Assembly (NCBI RefSeq): GCF_036895565.1
Contig: NZ_CP145904.1
Location: forward strand, 744,001-808,000
Direction of reading: 5' to 3'
Length of the DNA: 64,000 nt
Source of the DNA: Flavobacterium sp. KS-LB2
GTDB taxonomy: Bacteria; Bacteroidota; Bacteroidia; Flavobacteriales; Flavobacteriaceae
The translations under genes were made by a program, and so were the position numbers. This document shows, piece by piece, positions 16,148 to 25,358 of the stretch (its first letter is position 1; the number at the start of each line of letters is the position of its first letter). The notes beneath the pieces were generated by a model. It ran no database searches, had not been told where the DNA came from, and worked only from the letters and a program-made list of their open reading frames with translations.

Positions 16148-18319
16148 CTAAATATATCCAGCAATAACACTGTAAAATTCCTCTGGCACAAAGGGCTTAG
16201 TAATTACTTCATTCATTCCAAACGATAAAAGCATGTCTCTGTTTTCGTGTAATGAGATGGCAGTAAGTGCAATAATAGGAGTAGTACAGTCAAATGTTCG
16301 TATTGTTTCTGTTGCAATAGTTCCGTTTATGCCAGGTAAGTGAACATCCATGAGCACTAAGTCGAACGTGTTATGTTTTAACACATCGATTGCATCCTCA
16401 CCATTATCAATTATTTCGCAGATTATTCCTTTCTTATCCAGCATTTTCTTGGTAATCATTTGGTTGATCTTATTATCCTCAACCAATAGTATTTTTTTAT
16501 TTATTAATTTAGTAGAATCGTATTTTATGATTGATTTTTTCTCCATTTGAGATTCCTGTTGTGGACTTATTTCGAATTCTAAGTCAAATGAAAATGATGA
16601 CCCTTCACCTAGCGTGCTTTTAAGTTTGATATGCCCACCAAGGATTTTTATTAATTTTTTTACGATAGTTAATCCTAAACCTGTTCCGCCATATTTGCGA
16701 TTCACCTCTATGGATCCCTGTGAAAAACTATCAAAAACACTTGCTAATTTGTCTTCGGGTATTCCTATTCCAGTATCTGTTATTTCGAAATATAAAGTAG
16801 CTTTTTTATCATCTACTGTCTTAAGTTTGGCTATAACGGTTACGTTCCCATTTTTTGTAAATTTTAGGGCATTGTTGATCAAGTTTAGCATGATCTGTGA
16901 TAATTTTGTGGGATCGCCAATCAAATAATTGGGAATAGTCTGGTCTACTTCAAGTGTAAAATTGTTGTTGTTTACTAAAGCCAATTCTTTCAATGAATGC
17001 TTGATGTCCTCTAATAATTTTTTTAAATTAAAACTGATGTATTCTATTTCTGATTTGTGAGAGTCAATTTTATTGATTTCTAAAATTTCATTAATAAATT
17101 TAGTCAAGTAGTCTCCTGAAAATTTTAAAGAAGATAAATAGTCCATTTGATTTTCCTGAGGATTTTCTTCTAGCAATAAATGGGCGATACCGTTGATAGC
17201 ATTCAACGGAGTTCGAAGCTCATGGCTTACTGTTGATAAAAATTCGGATCTCGCTTTTGATGCTTTTTCTGCTTTGTCTTTGGCAATCTCTAATTCTTTA
17301 TTTTTCTCTTGCAATAGCAAATTAGACTGATTTCTAATGATGTTGTTTTTGTATAAGGATAAACTTAATAATGATAAAATTGAAATTAAAGCAATTGCAA
17401 ATATGCTGATTAATTTAGAAAATTTATTAGCTTTTTCTTGCTCCTTATTTTCATAATTTGCTTGTGCAATTTCTTTTAATTTTTCAGATTCTTTGAACTT
17501 TTGATAATCGTCTATGCCAAGTCTTTCGTTATTTAAAATGGTAATGCTTTCTTTTAAATTGAGATGCTGTTTTAGATACAAATAGGCATTATTTTTATCT
17601 AATGTCTTTTCGTAAACATCACTTAAGGCAAGCAAAATATTTGATTTTTGTACTAGATTTTTTGTTTTATTGTTTAATTCTAACGCTTTGTTTAGATAGT
17701 TTAAAGCTAAGTTGTTTCTGTTTCTGCTTGCTTCAATTTTTCCTATTTGGTAAGAGGCTTCTGCTTTAGTATTAATTAAATTGGGATTGTCTGGTTTTGC
17801 AATTATTATTTTAAAAGAATACAAGGCTAAATCTAACTTGTTTTTAGATTTGTAAATTAATCCTTTTTGAAGATTAAATAACTCTGCAACATCAGGAATT
17901 TTTAACTTATCATTAATAGATTTTGCTCTCGCAAAGTATATTGAAGCTTTATTATAATTTTCCTTTTGCATATAGCATAAGCCGATATAATAATAGGTTG
18001 TAGAGTGCTCTTGACTAGGCTCAAAATTAGAAAATAATGCAGCACTTTTTAGTAGCGTTTCTATGGCATCATCGTATTTTTCTAAATCAAAATAAATTTT
18101 CCCAAGATTGAAGGTTTGTTGTGCTTGGTCTTTAATATTTTTCTTTTTTGTAGCATAACGTATGGCTTTTTGGCTAGACAATAAAGCCTCTTTGTAATTA
18201 TTAGATTGAATACTAGAATTGCTTATGCTGCTATAATATGCTGTGCTATCTACTTCCTCATTGGGCTGAGAATAGAGTGAGCTGTAAAAAAAAACAATAA
18301 AAGCAAAAAAATACTTCAT
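16148..18319 (-). CDS. TPR-containing hybrid histidine kinase with receiver domain
   Basis: About 723 residues. The frame could begin with TTG at 18325, but ATG 18319 gives a clean signal peptide (MKYFFAFIVFFYSSLYSQ). A periplasmic sensor of about six tetratricopeptide repeats (30-255) is followed by one transmembrane helix near 300-322 and a short coiled coil. HisKA carries FLSTVSHELRTPLNAI with the phospho-His near 366. The HATPase domain has NLINNALKFTKNG, DTGIGIPEDKL and GTGLGLTIVKKL. A receiver domain ends the protein, with LLVEDNKINQ near 610, phospho-acceptor Asp in LVLMDVHLPG and the conserved Lys in ITKPF. There is no DNA-binding output domain, so signal goes to partners elsewhere. 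The ligand is unknown. Confidence 0.93.
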   Translation of the reverse strand: MKYFFAFIVFFYSSLYSQPNEEVDSTAYYSSISNSSIQSNNYKEALLSSQKAIRYATKKKNIKDQAQQTFNLGKIYFDLEKYDDAIETLLKSAALFSNFEPSQEHSTTYYYIGLCYMQKENYNKASIYFARAKSINDKLKIPDVAELFNLQKGLIYKSKNKLDLALYSFKIIIAKPDNPNLINTKAEASYQIGKIEASRNRNNLALNYLNKALELNNKTKNLVQKSNILLALSDVYEKTLDKNNAYLYLKQHLNLKESITILNNERLGIDDYQKFKESEKLKEIAQANYENKEQEKANKFSKLISIFAIALISILSLLSLSLYKNNIIRNQSNLLLQEKNKELEIAKDKAEKASKARSEFLSTVSHELRTPLNAINGIAHLLLEENPQENQMDYLSSLKFSGDYLTKFINEILEINKIDSHKSEIEYISFNLKKLLEDIKHSLKELALVNNNNFTLEVDQTIPNYLIGDPTKLSQIMLNLINNALKFTKNGNVTVIAKLKTVDDKKATLYFEITDTGIGIPEDKLASVFDSFSQGSIEVNRKYGGTGLGLTIVKKLIKILGGHIKLKSTLGEGSSFSFDLEFEISPQQESQMEKKSIIKYDSTKLINKKILLVEDNKINQMITKKMLDKKGIICEIIDNGEDAIDVLKHNTFDLVLMDVHLPGINGTIATETIRTFDCTTPIIALTAISLHENRDMLLSFGMNEVITKPFVPEEFYSVIAGYI

Positions 18320-18348
18320 TGACAACTGAGTTTTTTCTTGGGGTTGTT

Positions 18349-19344
18349 TTATTTTTTTGTTAAAAGAATTAAATCAATAATTCGAGACGAATAACCTATT
18401 TCATTATCGTACCAACCTACTACTTTTACCATTTTATCGATGACAGAAGTAAGTTGAGCATCAAATATACATGAATTTTTATTGCCAATTACATCAACAG
18501 AAACAATTGGGTCTTCGGTATAATCTAAAATTCCTTTTAAATTTGTTTCTGCGGCAATTTTAAAAGCTGCGTTTATTTCATTTATGGTTACGGCACGTTT
18601 TACATTAAATGTAATATCAGTCAAAGACCCATCAGGAACAGGTACTCGTATGCCACAACCTCCAATTTTACCATCAAATTCAGGAAATATTTTTGTTAAT
18701 GCCTTTGCCGCTCCAGTGGTTGTAGGGACAATAGATTGACTCGCGCCGCGAGCACGACGTAAATCTTTATGTGGTTGATCGTGTAAGCTTTGGTCTGTCG
18801 TGTAGGAGTGAATGGTAGTGATGTACGCCTGTTCTATACCGCAAAGTTCATTGATTACTTTAATCATTGGTGCTGCATTGTTTGTGGTACAACTAGCATT
18901 CGAAATTATGGTTTCGGTACCATCAAGAATACTATCATTTACCCCAAGCACTACTGTTTTTATAGTATCCACTTCTGATGGTGCCGAAAGAATTACTTTT
19001 TTGGCTCCAGCAATAATATGAGCGTTTAGTTCTTCAAAAGTCTTGTGCTTTCCTGTTGATTCCACGACATAATCAATGCCTAAGGTTTTCCAATCTAGAT
19101 TTGAAATACTTTTTTCATGAAAAAATAAAAAATGATTTCCATCTACGAGAATTCCTTTTTTGTCCTCGCTAACCTTAAATGGCAAAACTCCGTGAATACT
19201 GTCGTATTTTAGTAAATGTGCCATTGTTTTTTTATCAGCAATGTCATTTATAGCAACAACTTCTATTGAAGGATGGTTTAAAAGTAATCGGAATAAATTC
19301 CTGCCAATTCTCCCAAAACCGTTTATGGCAATTCTTGTTTTCAA
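18349..19344 (-). CDS. gap: Glyceraldehyde-3-phosphate dehydrogenase, type I
   Basis: Oxidises glyceraldehyde-3-phosphate to 1,3-bisphosphoglycerate with NAD in glycolysis (or the reverse reaction in gluconeogenesis). NAD-binding AINGFGRIGRNLFRLL begins at residue 5. The catalytic Cys lies in SNASCTTN near 150, the catalytic His in TTIHSYTTDQ near 177, and WYDNEIGYSSR near 314 is the family end signature. The length of 331 residues is normal. The first codon is TTG, since no ATG lies near the expected N-terminus. The gene is flanked by the histidine kinase (23 nt downstream) and a palindrome between it and lipA. A second gap elsewhere in the genome is possible. Confidence 0.95.
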   Translation of the reverse strand: MKTRIAINGFGRIGRNLFRLLLNHPSIEVVAINDIADKKTMAHLLKYDSIHGVLPFKVSEDKKGILVDGNHFLFFHEKSISNLDWKTLGIDYVVESTGKHKTFEELNAHIIAGAKKVILSAPSEVDTIKTVVLGVNDSILDGTETIISNASCTTNNAAPMIKVINELCGIEQAYITTIHSYTTDQSLHDQPHKDLRRARGASQSIVPTTTGAAKALTKIFPEFDGKIGGCGIRVPVPDGSLTDITFNVKRAVTINEINAAFKIAAETNLKGILDYTEDPIVSVDVIGNKNSCIFDAQLTSVIDKMVKVVGWYDNEIGYSSRIIDLILLTKK

Positions 19345-19363
19345 GATTTTTTTTGTTTAAAGT

Positions 19364-19404
19364 TTCAGGTTTAAAGTTTCTCAACTTTAAACTTTAAACC
19401 TGAA
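19364..19404. repeat. 16-bp perfect palindrome of the AAACTTTAAA family
   Basis: Arms at 19364-19379 (TTCAGGTTTAAAGTTT) and 19389-19404 around a 9-nt loop, lying between lipA and gap. There is no T tract on the minus strand, so it is not a standard terminator. It may still act as a processing or stabilising hairpin. Confidence 0.6.
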
Positions 19405-19412
19405 TCAGTTTT

Positions 19413-20282
19413 TTAAAGAATATGTTTTTGTGCTTTGTAAGAGGAACGTACTAATGGTCCGCTTTCTACATGACGGAACCCTAATTCTAAACCAAATTGC
19501 TCGTATTTTGCAAATTGTTCCGGGGTTATAAATTCCTTTACGGGCAAGTGTTTTTTACTCGGTTGCAAGTATTGTCCTATCGTAACAATATCAACATTTG
19601 CTTCACGCAAATCGCGCATCGTTTGGTATACTTCTTCTTCTTGTTCACCAAGTCCAAGCATGATTCCTGACTTTGTTCTGTTGATTCCTTTTTCTTTCAA
19701 GTAGCGCAATACTTCCAAAGTTCGGTCGTATTTTGCTTGAATACGTACTTCACGAGTCAATCTGCGTACTGTTTCCACATTATGAGATACTACTTCTGGA
19801 TTTGCTTCAACGATTCTATCAATGTTTCTTTCGATGCCTTGAAAATCTGGAATCAAAGTTTCTAGGGTTGTATTTGGGTTCATTCTTCGAATAGCTTTCA
19901 CGGTTTCAATCCAAATAATTGAACCACCATCTTTCAAGTCATCTCTGTCAACACTAGTGATTACGGCATGTTTGATGTTCATTATTTTGATAGAGCGCGC
20001 CACTTTTTCTGGTTCATCCCAATCCACCGTTTCCGGTCTTCCAGTTTTTACACCACAAAAACCACAAGAACGTGTACAAACATTTCCTAAAATCATAAAC
20101 GTTGCCGTTCCTTCTCCCCAGCATTCACCCATATTGGGGCAGCTCCCCGAAGTACAAATCGTGTTCAAGCTATATTTATCGACTAAGCCGCGAAGCTCTG
20201 TATATTTTTGACCTATTGGGAGTTTTACCTTTAACCATTTTGGCTTTCCTGTAGGTAATGTATTTTCTAAAACAGTTTCCAT
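19413..20282 (-). CDS. lipA: Lipoyl synthase
   Basis: Radical SAM enzyme that inserts two sulfur atoms into octanoyl-lipoyl domains of 2-oxoacid dehydrogenases. The auxiliary cluster ligands are in [12 protein letters not shown] near 43, spaced C-x4-C-x5-C. The radical SAM cluster is CTRSCGFC near 71. The C-terminal RSSY motif near 280 ([11 protein letters not shown]) supplies the serine ligand of the auxiliary cluster. The length of 289 residues is normal. A perfect TATCTTTG -7 element lies at 20308-20301 on the minus strand. No lipB is adjacent. Confidence 0.97.
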   Translation of the reverse strand: METVLENTLPTGKPKWLKVKLPIGQKYTELRGLVDKYSLNTICTSGSCPNMGECWGEGTATFMILGNVCTRSCGFCGVKTGRPETVDWDEPEKVARSIKIMNIKHAVITSVDRDDLKDGGSIIWIETVKAIRRMNPNTTLETLIPDFQGIERNIDRIVEANPEVVSHNVETVRRLTREVRIQAKYDRTLEVLRYLKEKGINRTKSGIMLGLGEQEEEVYQTMRDLREANVDIVTIGQYLQPSKKHLPVKEFITPEQFAKYEQFGLELGFRHVESGPLVRSSYKAQKHIL

Positions 20283-20300
20283 ATATCAATTTTCAAAGTG

Positions 20301-20308
20301 CAAAGATA
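20301..20308 (-). promoter_or_regulatory. Candidate -7 element of lipA
   Basis: On the minus strand the bases are TATCTTTG, ending 18 nt before the lipA ATG. No clear -33 element was found. Confidence 0.55.
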
Positions 20309-20540
20309 ACGAATGTACTTTATTTGTGGATTCCTTTATTTGTTTATTTAATGAAAGAGAAATCGTCATTTTTAGGAGAGAATATTGGATTGTTATAAGG
20401 AATAGTTGTCCTGCTTTCGTCCTTATCTCTTCCTCTCGTCCCAATATTTCGGGGTCGGGACTACGAGGATATCTCACAAAGTATCGAGACTATTGGGCTA
20501 TTTAGTGCTTTTTGTAGTTGGAAGATATAATGGTAAAATT
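20309..20540. other. Intergenic region with a possible decayed repeat
   Basis: Between lipA and tonB there is no convincing gene. Around 20407-20480 the base composition rises in G+C and a bulged hairpin can form (CTCG-TCCC against GGGACTACGAG). On the minus strand a frame through here reads MRYPRSPDPEILGREEE, but it runs into the lipA promoter and has no family I recognise. It shares the word AAAGCAGGA (minus strand) with the element near 48390. I take it as a remnant of a dispersed repeat. Confidence 0.35.
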
Positions 20541-20542
20541 AA

Positions 20543-20570
20543 AAAAGCTCCAAAATTAATTGAAGCTTTT
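20543..20570 (-). terminator. Terminator after tonB
   Basis: The arms AAAAGCT (20543-20549) and AGCTTTT (20564-20570) flank a loop. On the minus strand the hairpin is followed by a T tract, just past the tonB stop codon. Confidence 0.6.
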
Positions 20571-20582
20571 CTAGTTTTTTGT

Positions 20583-21407
20583 TTAATTCATCTGTACAGT
20601 GATGGGAAGATTATAAGCAGTTCGGACTGCTTTTCCATCAATCATTCCTGGAGACCATTTCGTTTTCAAGGATTTCAATACTCGAATGGCTTCTTTCCCC
20701 AAGCCATAACCTGGATCTCTTTTTACTTGAATATCAGTCATGCTTCCATCTCTTTCAATTACAAAAGAAACATATACCCGAATAGCTCCGCTGGCTTCTA
20801 TTTCTTGTTTTTCAAAATTGTTTCCCACATAATTATAGAATTTTTTAATTCCGCCCGGAAACTCAGGAAGTTTGTCTAAAGTGCCGCTGTTTACAATCGT
20901 ATTTCCTAAATCTATAGGCGTTATAGCATCAGTTCCTGTTCCTGGAGAAGCTGAAGTTGGGTTTAAGCCTACAGTTCCAGTTCCTTCTGTAGTAGTATTT
21001 ATGAGTCTAGTATTGTCTGTGTTTTTTGCAATATCCTGATTTGCTTGAGAAGCTTGTACAATTACTGGATTTACTAACTGTGCACTTTTTACTGGAACAT
21101 CAATTTCTTTAGCTTTTACCTCAGGAAGTGTCTTTTTCTCTTTAAGCTGATTTGGAATTATGTCAGTAATTTGGACGACAGTATTTGTAAATTCAGGAAT
21201 ATCTATCGTGATGTTTTTATTGGGATTCAGATGGGTTAAAATCACAGGAATACTTAACGCTCCCGATAAAAATAACACACCCATAAAAAGTGCTGTTATT
21301 CCTGTTTTTGTACTTTCCTTACGCAATTGATACGCTCCATATTCTTTGTTTCGATCTTGGAAAACTAGGTTAATCCAACCGGTCTCGTAAATGCTTAGTT
21401 TTGACAT
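20583..21407 (-). CDS. Energy transducer TonB
   Basis: 274 residues. The N-terminal cytoplasmic stretch (MSKLSIYETGWINLVFQDRN) and the single transmembrane helix near 34-55 are typical of Bacteroidota TonB. A periplasmic linker rich in Pro, Thr and Ala (60-180) leads to the C-terminal TonB domain (190-274), with GSMTDIQVKRDPGYGLGKEA and WSPGMIDGKAVRTAYNLPITV. It transfers energy from ExbB-ExbD to outer membrane receptors. No exbB or exbD lies nearby, so it is an extra or orphan copy. The receptor at the left edge of the window could be a client, but nothing in the sequence ties them together. Confidence 0.9.
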   Translation of the reverse strand: MSKLSIYETGWINLVFQDRNKEYGAYQLRKESTKTGITALFMGVLFLSGALSIPVILTHLNPNKNITIDIPEFTNTVVQITDIIPNQLKEKKTLPEVKAKEIDVPVKSAQLVNPVIVQASQANQDIAKNTDNTRLINTTTEGTGTVGLNPTSASPGTGTDAITPIDLGNTIVNSGTLDKLPEFPGGIKKFYNYVGNNFEKQEIEASGAIRVYVSFVIERDGSMTDIQVKRDPGYGLGKEAIRVLKSLKTKWSPGMIDGKAVRTAYNLPITVQMN

Positions 21408-21860
21408 AATGTAATGGATTTAGTGGTTAAGTAGTAATTAAGTCATAAGCAAAAGTGTTTTTCTTTTATAACGTATAAAATAGGAATTATAGTATATAAA
21501 TTTAATAATTAATTTTGATTAAATTTAATTTATGTCTATTTATTTAACTCTTGTGTTGCTTAATTGTTTGTATTACTATTTTCTGGTTTCGATATTCGTA
21601 AAAAAGTATATTCGAATTGATGAATATATTTGTGTTTGAATAATAAATAGGGAATTGCATTTAAAAAGATATTTGAAACCAAGTTGAGTTTGAAATAGAT
21701 TTCCTAAAAGCGAAGGAAGACTAGTATTGTTGACTCTGTAATTAAATTGCGGTGTAGAGTTTTTGCTATTGCAGATAAATTGATGTAGTCGAAAAAACTA
21801 GTTTTTCTAATATATACAAGGATTTAAATGATGGGATTTGTAGTTTTGTTTGAAATAAAG
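21408..21860. other. 453-nt gene-free region between tonB and the sigma factor gene
   Basis: A/T-rich with no convincing ORF. It contains a short palindrome AAAAACTAGTTTTT near 21795, which with flanking bases could terminate the sigma factor message or initiate nothing at all. I see no tRNA-like or riboswitch-like fold. Confidence 0.4.
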
Positions 21861-22412
21861 CTACCTTTTATTTTGAATTATTTCTGCCAGAAGTTTTTTG
21901 GCGCGAAGCAATTTAATCTTCACATTGCTCAATGGTTCATCAATTTTATTGGCAATTTCTTGGTAACTCATTTCTTGAAAATAACGCAACTGAATGACTT
22001 CTTGGTAATGTGGTTTCAATTCTTTGATGAATTGCAGTAATCGGGAAAGATTTTGCTCGGTAATCAGCTCATCCTCTGCAGATGGAGTGGTGTCGGCAAT
22101 ATTGTAGGCTTGCTGGTCTTGTTCATCAGTGATTTCAACAAAAAGACTTGATTTCTTTTTTCGTAATAAATCGATGTGGACGTTTTTTGCAATTGCAATC
22201 AGCCAAGTGTTAAATTGGAATTCAGAGTTATAAGTGGCAATTTTATCAAATGCTTTCGAGAACGTTTCTATGGTGATATCTTCAGCAGTAGTCTCATTTT
22301 CGGTACGTTTTAGCATAAAACCATACACTTCATTCCAATAATAGTCCAATAGAAAAGTAAAGGCAACCTGATCGCCTTGTTTTGCTTTTTCTATTTGTTT
22401 GTTTATTTCCAA
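21861..22412 (-). CDS. ECF-type RNA polymerase sigma factor
   Basis: 183 residues. Region 2 covers about 10-85 (LLDYYWNEVYGFML, then FQFNTWLIAIAKNVHIDLLRKKK). Region 4 covers about 125-180 (YQEVIQLRYFQEMSYQEIANKIDEPLSNVKIKLLRAKKLL). The spacing fits the extracytoplasmic function group. The first codon is TTG; no in-frame ATG is near. It overlaps the 3' end of the glycosyltransferase gene by 10 nt, so the two are coupled. No anti-sigma factor gene is adjacent, so how it is held inactive cannot be seen here. Confidence 0.92.
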   Translation of the reverse strand: MEINKQIEKAKQGDQVAFTFLLDYYWNEVYGFMLKRTENETTAEDITIETFSKAFDKIATYNSEFQFNTWLIAIAKNVHIDLLRKKKSSLFVEITDEQDQQAYNIADTTPSAEDELITEQNLSRLLQFIKELKPHYQEVIQLRYFQEMSYQEIANKIDEPLSNVKIKLLRAKKLLAEIIQNKR

Positions 22413-23509
22413 TGTACCGGTTTTGAGAATATATTTGTAATAAAGATATTGATTTGTATTAAGATAAGTACTATTTCAACGATAGGGAACCAGAATTTAA
22501 TATCATTTTCTTTCAGTTTACCTGCTGAGAATCCTACCACAATCCATGCCACAAGATAACGTAATGCGATTAAACTTAAAACTAATATCCATTGAAATTG
22601 AAAGACTAATAACAATATGGGTAATAATATAAAAAGTAATTGTGAACAATAGAATGTCCCTAATTGTAATTTATCGAGAAGTTTGTAATAATTTGCCGTG
22701 GCAATATGTCTTCTTTTTTGGATCAGCCAATCTTTATATGTAGTTTTTGGTTTAGAAAGTGTAAAACTTTCTGGTGTGTAGGCGATAGTTGTGTTTTTAG
22801 CTTTTGCAGCTTGATTTACAAATAGATCGTCATCCCCAGAACGAATTTGCATATGCTCAATGAAGCCGTTTACATTGAAAAACTCTTCTTTTTTGTAGGC
22901 TAAATTTCGTCCGACACCCATATAAGGATGTCCGATTTTTGCCCATGAAAAATATTGAATAGCGGTTAATAACGTTTCATAACGAATTATTTTATTCAGG
23001 AACGAATTAGGGATTTTTTCATGTTTACCATAACCCAAAACAATTGTTTTTTGCATGGTAAATTGAGAACTCATAGCGGTTATCCAGTCTTTTGAAGTTG
23101 GGTAACAATCTGCATCTGTGAATAATAAATAGTCTTTTTTGGCGGCTTTTATTCCTAATGTCAACGCATATTTTTTGTTTCCCCAAAAAGCTTCGTTGTT
23201 TTCTACTTTTACCAAACGTACATTAGAATATTGCTTTTCAAAACCTTCAAAAACATCTAAAGTTTTGTCACTTGATGCATCATCTATAAGTACAATTTCG
23301 AAATCAGGATAGTTTTGTTCCGCGAGTAACGGAATAAAATTAAGGACATTATCTTCTTCGTTCTTAGCACATACAATCACTGAAATAGGGATTCTTTTTG
23401 GTGTTATTTTCTGTGCTTTGGCAAAAGCAAATTTTCCAAAAACACCTAGATAAAACGAAATTTGAACAACAACAATAAAGATAAAAAAGTAAAGAATGAT
23501 AATAAGCAT
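22403..23509 (-). CDS. Family 2 glycosyltransferase, membrane-bound
   Basis: 368 residues. An N-terminal helix (2-22) is followed by a GT-A domain: PISVIVCAKNEEDNVLNFI near 42, IDDASSDKT near 76, DxD as TDADCYP near 131, and an acidic catalytic region SGDDDLFVNQAAKAK near 223. QKRRHIATA near 262 is a variant of the Q-x-x-R-W motif of processive or polyprenyl-using enzymes. Three helices follow at the C-terminus. It is likely an inner membrane enzyme acting on cell-envelope sugars; donor and acceptor are unknown. It is transcribed with the ECF sigma factor gene, which overlaps its end. Confidence 0.88.
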   Translation of the reverse strand: MLIIILYFFIFIVVVQISFYLGVFGKFAFAKAQKITPKRIPISVIVCAKNEEDNVLNFIPLLAEQNYPDFEIVLIDDASSDKTLDVFEGFEKQYSNVRLVKVENNEAFWGNKKYALTLGIKAAKKDYLLFTDADCYPTSKDWITAMSSQFTMQKTIVLGYGKHEKIPNSFLNKIIRYETLLTAIQYFSWAKIGHPYMGVGRNLAYKKEEFFNVNGFIEHMQIRSGDDDLFVNQAAKAKNTTIAYTPESFTLSKPKTTYKDWLIQKRRHIATANYYKLLDKLQLGTFYCSQLLFILLPILLLVFQFQWILVLSLIALRYLVAWIVVGFSAGKLKENDIKFWFPIVEIVLILIQINIFITNIFSKPVHWK

Positions 23510-23551
23510 CGGAGTTTAGTATAATTTTAATTCCCTATTTTTAAGAAAGCG

Positions 23552-23559
23552 CAAAGGTA
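23552..23559 (-). promoter_or_regulatory. Candidate -7 element of the glycosyltransferase-sigma operon
   Basis: On the minus strand the bases are TACCTTTG, 42 nt before the ATG at 23509. Confidence 0.5.
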
Positions 23560-23610
23560 TGAAATACAATTATGAATTGTAAATTATAAATTTATGAATT
23601 TCGAAACAAT

Positions 23611-24225
23611 TTACATGGGGCATTTTTTCATCTCTTTTGCAGTAGCGATGGACTGGTCTGTATTTACTTTTTCTAATTCGGTTATGATATTTTGATAGTT
23701 CTTAGCATCTCTATTTTGTGACATTTTTCTCGTTGCTTGAATTTCCTTTATCTCAATTTCAAAGGCTACGATTCCGCGACTCTGCATCATGGTTTTCTTT
23801 GATAAATCTTCTATTCGAATAGGATTCTCCGAGTTTTGTTCGTACTTATCAACTAGTTTTTTTAAGGATTCAATGACACCATCTCCTTCAATAATTTTGA
23901 TTTTTCCATACACATGAACTGCGATATAATTCCAGGTTGGTACATTTTCATGATCGTACCAAGAGGAAGAAATATAGCTGTGAGGTCCAGAAAATACAGC
24001 TAGGACTTGATCATTATCAGTAAAACCTTTCCATTGTGGATTTTCGATAGAAACGTGTCCGTACAAAATATCTTTGCCGTCTTGATTCGTTTCGAGTTCC
24101 AAAGGAATGTGTGTAGCGCACAATTTTCCATTGGATTGATTGATTAAAATGCCAAAACTGTTTTCTTGAAGAAATTTTTTGATTTCCTCTGAATTCTCGT
24201 TTTTGTAGATGTCAGGAATATACAT
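23611..24225 (-). CDS. FMN-binding negative transcriptional regulator, PaiB-like
   Basis: 204 residues with the split-barrel flavin-binding fold of the PaiB family. The N-terminus MYIPDIYKNENSEEIKKFL and the phrase GKLCATHIPLEL near 33 are typical. SSWYDHENVPTWNYIAVHVYG near 91 is the family core. In Bacillus the founding member was linked to control of sporulation and protease genes; in Bacteroidota its role is not established, and no DNA-binding motif is visible. It stands alone on the minus strand. Confidence 0.85.
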   Translation of the reverse strand: MYIPDIYKNENSEEIKKFLQENSFGILINQSNGKLCATHIPLELETNQDGKDILYGHVSIENPQWKGFTDNDQVLAVFSGPHSYISSSWYDHENVPTWNYIAVHVYGKIKIIEGDGVIESLKKLVDKYEQNSENPIRIEDLSKKTMMQSRGIVAFEIEIKEIQATRKMSQNRDAKNYQNIITELEKVNTDQSIATAKEMKKCPM

Positions 24226-24295
24226 GGTGATTTTAAATTAACGAATTTAGAATTTAGATTTGTTGTACTGTAATTTCCACTTCTGTGATCGTACT

Positions 24296-25309
24296 CTAAA
24301 TCACATTTACCTCGGCCTCGATATGAATACCAAATGTTTTAAAAACAGTCTCTTGAATGTCCTTTGAAACATTCAAAATTTCTTGCCCTGTTGCATTGCC
24401 ATAATTCACTAATACTAAAGCCTGATTTTTATGTATTCCGGCATCACCAAAACGTTTTCCTTTGAAACCCGCTTGCTCGATTAGCCATCCTGCAGGAACT
24501 TTTACTTCGGTTTCAGAAATATCAAAATATTTCATTTCAGGAAATCGTTTATGAATTTTTTCGAAATCCGATTTTAATACAATTGGATTTTTAAAGAAAC
24601 TACCGCTATTTCCTAATACTTTTGGGTCAGGTAATTTGCTTTGTCGAATGGCAATTACAGCATTACTGACCTCTTTTAAAGTGGGATTTGTAATGTTGTT
24701 TTTGGCTAATTCTGACGAAATATCTCCATAAGAAGTGTTAATTTTATGATTTGTTTTTGTCAATTTAAAAACAACTGATGTAATTATGTATTGGTTTTTT
24801 ACTTCATTTTTGAAAATGCTTTCACGATATCCAAAATGACATTCGTCCTTTGAGAAGGTTTTCATTTTCTGATTTTCTATGGTCATTGCTTCGCAGGAAA
24901 CAAAGGTGTCCTTGATTTCCGTGCCATAAGCACCTATGTTTTGTACCGGGGTGGTTCCTACGTTTCCAGGAATGAGTGACATGTTTTCTAATCCGCCAAA
25001 ATTTTGATCGATGGTCCAAAGTACAAATTCATGCCAGCTTTCGCCAGCTTGACTTTCGACCCAAACAAAATCATTGTTTTCTTCAATAATTTTCTTGCCT
25101 TTTAAATCGATATGAATCACTAAAGCATCAATATCTTGTGTCAAAAGCATATTGCTTCCACCTCCTAAAATAAATGTTTGCTGTGATTTGTTTTCTTGTA
25201 AAATAGTTTTCAAGTCTTGCACAGAATGTACGGCAACAAACTGTTTTGCTTTGGCTTCAATGCCAAAAGTATTGTATTTTTTTAAAGAGAAATTAGGTAC
25301 TATTTCCAT
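24296..25309 (-). CDS. murB: UDP-N-acetylenolpyruvoylglucosamine reductase
   Basis: Reduces the enolpyruvyl group to form UDP-N-acetylmuramate in peptidoglycan synthesis; FAD enzyme using NADPH. N-terminal NTFGIEAKAKQF near 13 and LGGGSNMLL near 47 belong to the FAD-binding domain. LSLIPGNVGTTPVQNIGAYGTEI appears near 104-126 (family form I-P-G-x-V-G-x-x-P-x-Q-N-I-G-A-Y-G). The catalytic Ser lies in LGNSGSFFKNP near 231 and the final Glu in HIEAEVNVI. The 337-residue size fits the type I enzyme. A TACTTTTG -7 element lies at 25354-25347. Confidence 0.96.
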   Translation of the reverse strand: MEIVPNFSLKKYNTFGIEAKAKQFVAVHSVQDLKTILQENKSQQTFILGGGSNMLLTQDIDALVIHIDLKGKKIIEENNDFVWVESQAGESWHEFVLWTIDQNFGGLENMSLIPGNVGTTPVQNIGAYGTEIKDTFVSCEAMTIENQKMKTFSKDECHFGYRESIFKNEVKNQYIITSVVFKLTKTNHKINTSYGDISSELAKNNITNPTLKEVSNAVIAIRQSKLPDPKVLGNSGSFFKNPIVLKSDFEKIHKRFPEMKYFDISETEVKVPAGWLIEQAGFKGKRFGDAGIHKNQALVLVNYGNATGQEILNVSKDIQETVFKTFGIHIEAEVNVI

Positions 25310-25346
25310 AAAAGAAAGGGCGTATTTGAATTGTTTTAAGCTGCAT

Positions 25347-25354
25347 CAAAAGTA
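25347..25354 (-). promoter_or_regulatory. Candidate -7 element of murB
   Basis: On the minus strand the bases are TACTTTTG, 37 nt before the murB ATG. It lies in the 49-nt gap after asnB, so murB may have its own promoter in addition to read-through. Confidence 0.55.
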
Positions 25355-25358
25355 AGGA

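Noticed and set aside
20286..20477. Possible 63-residue ORF on the minus strand upstream of lipA
   Set aside because: It runs across the lipA -7 element and its sequence (MRYPRSPDPEILGREEE onward) has no domain I recognise; the region looks like a decayed repeat.
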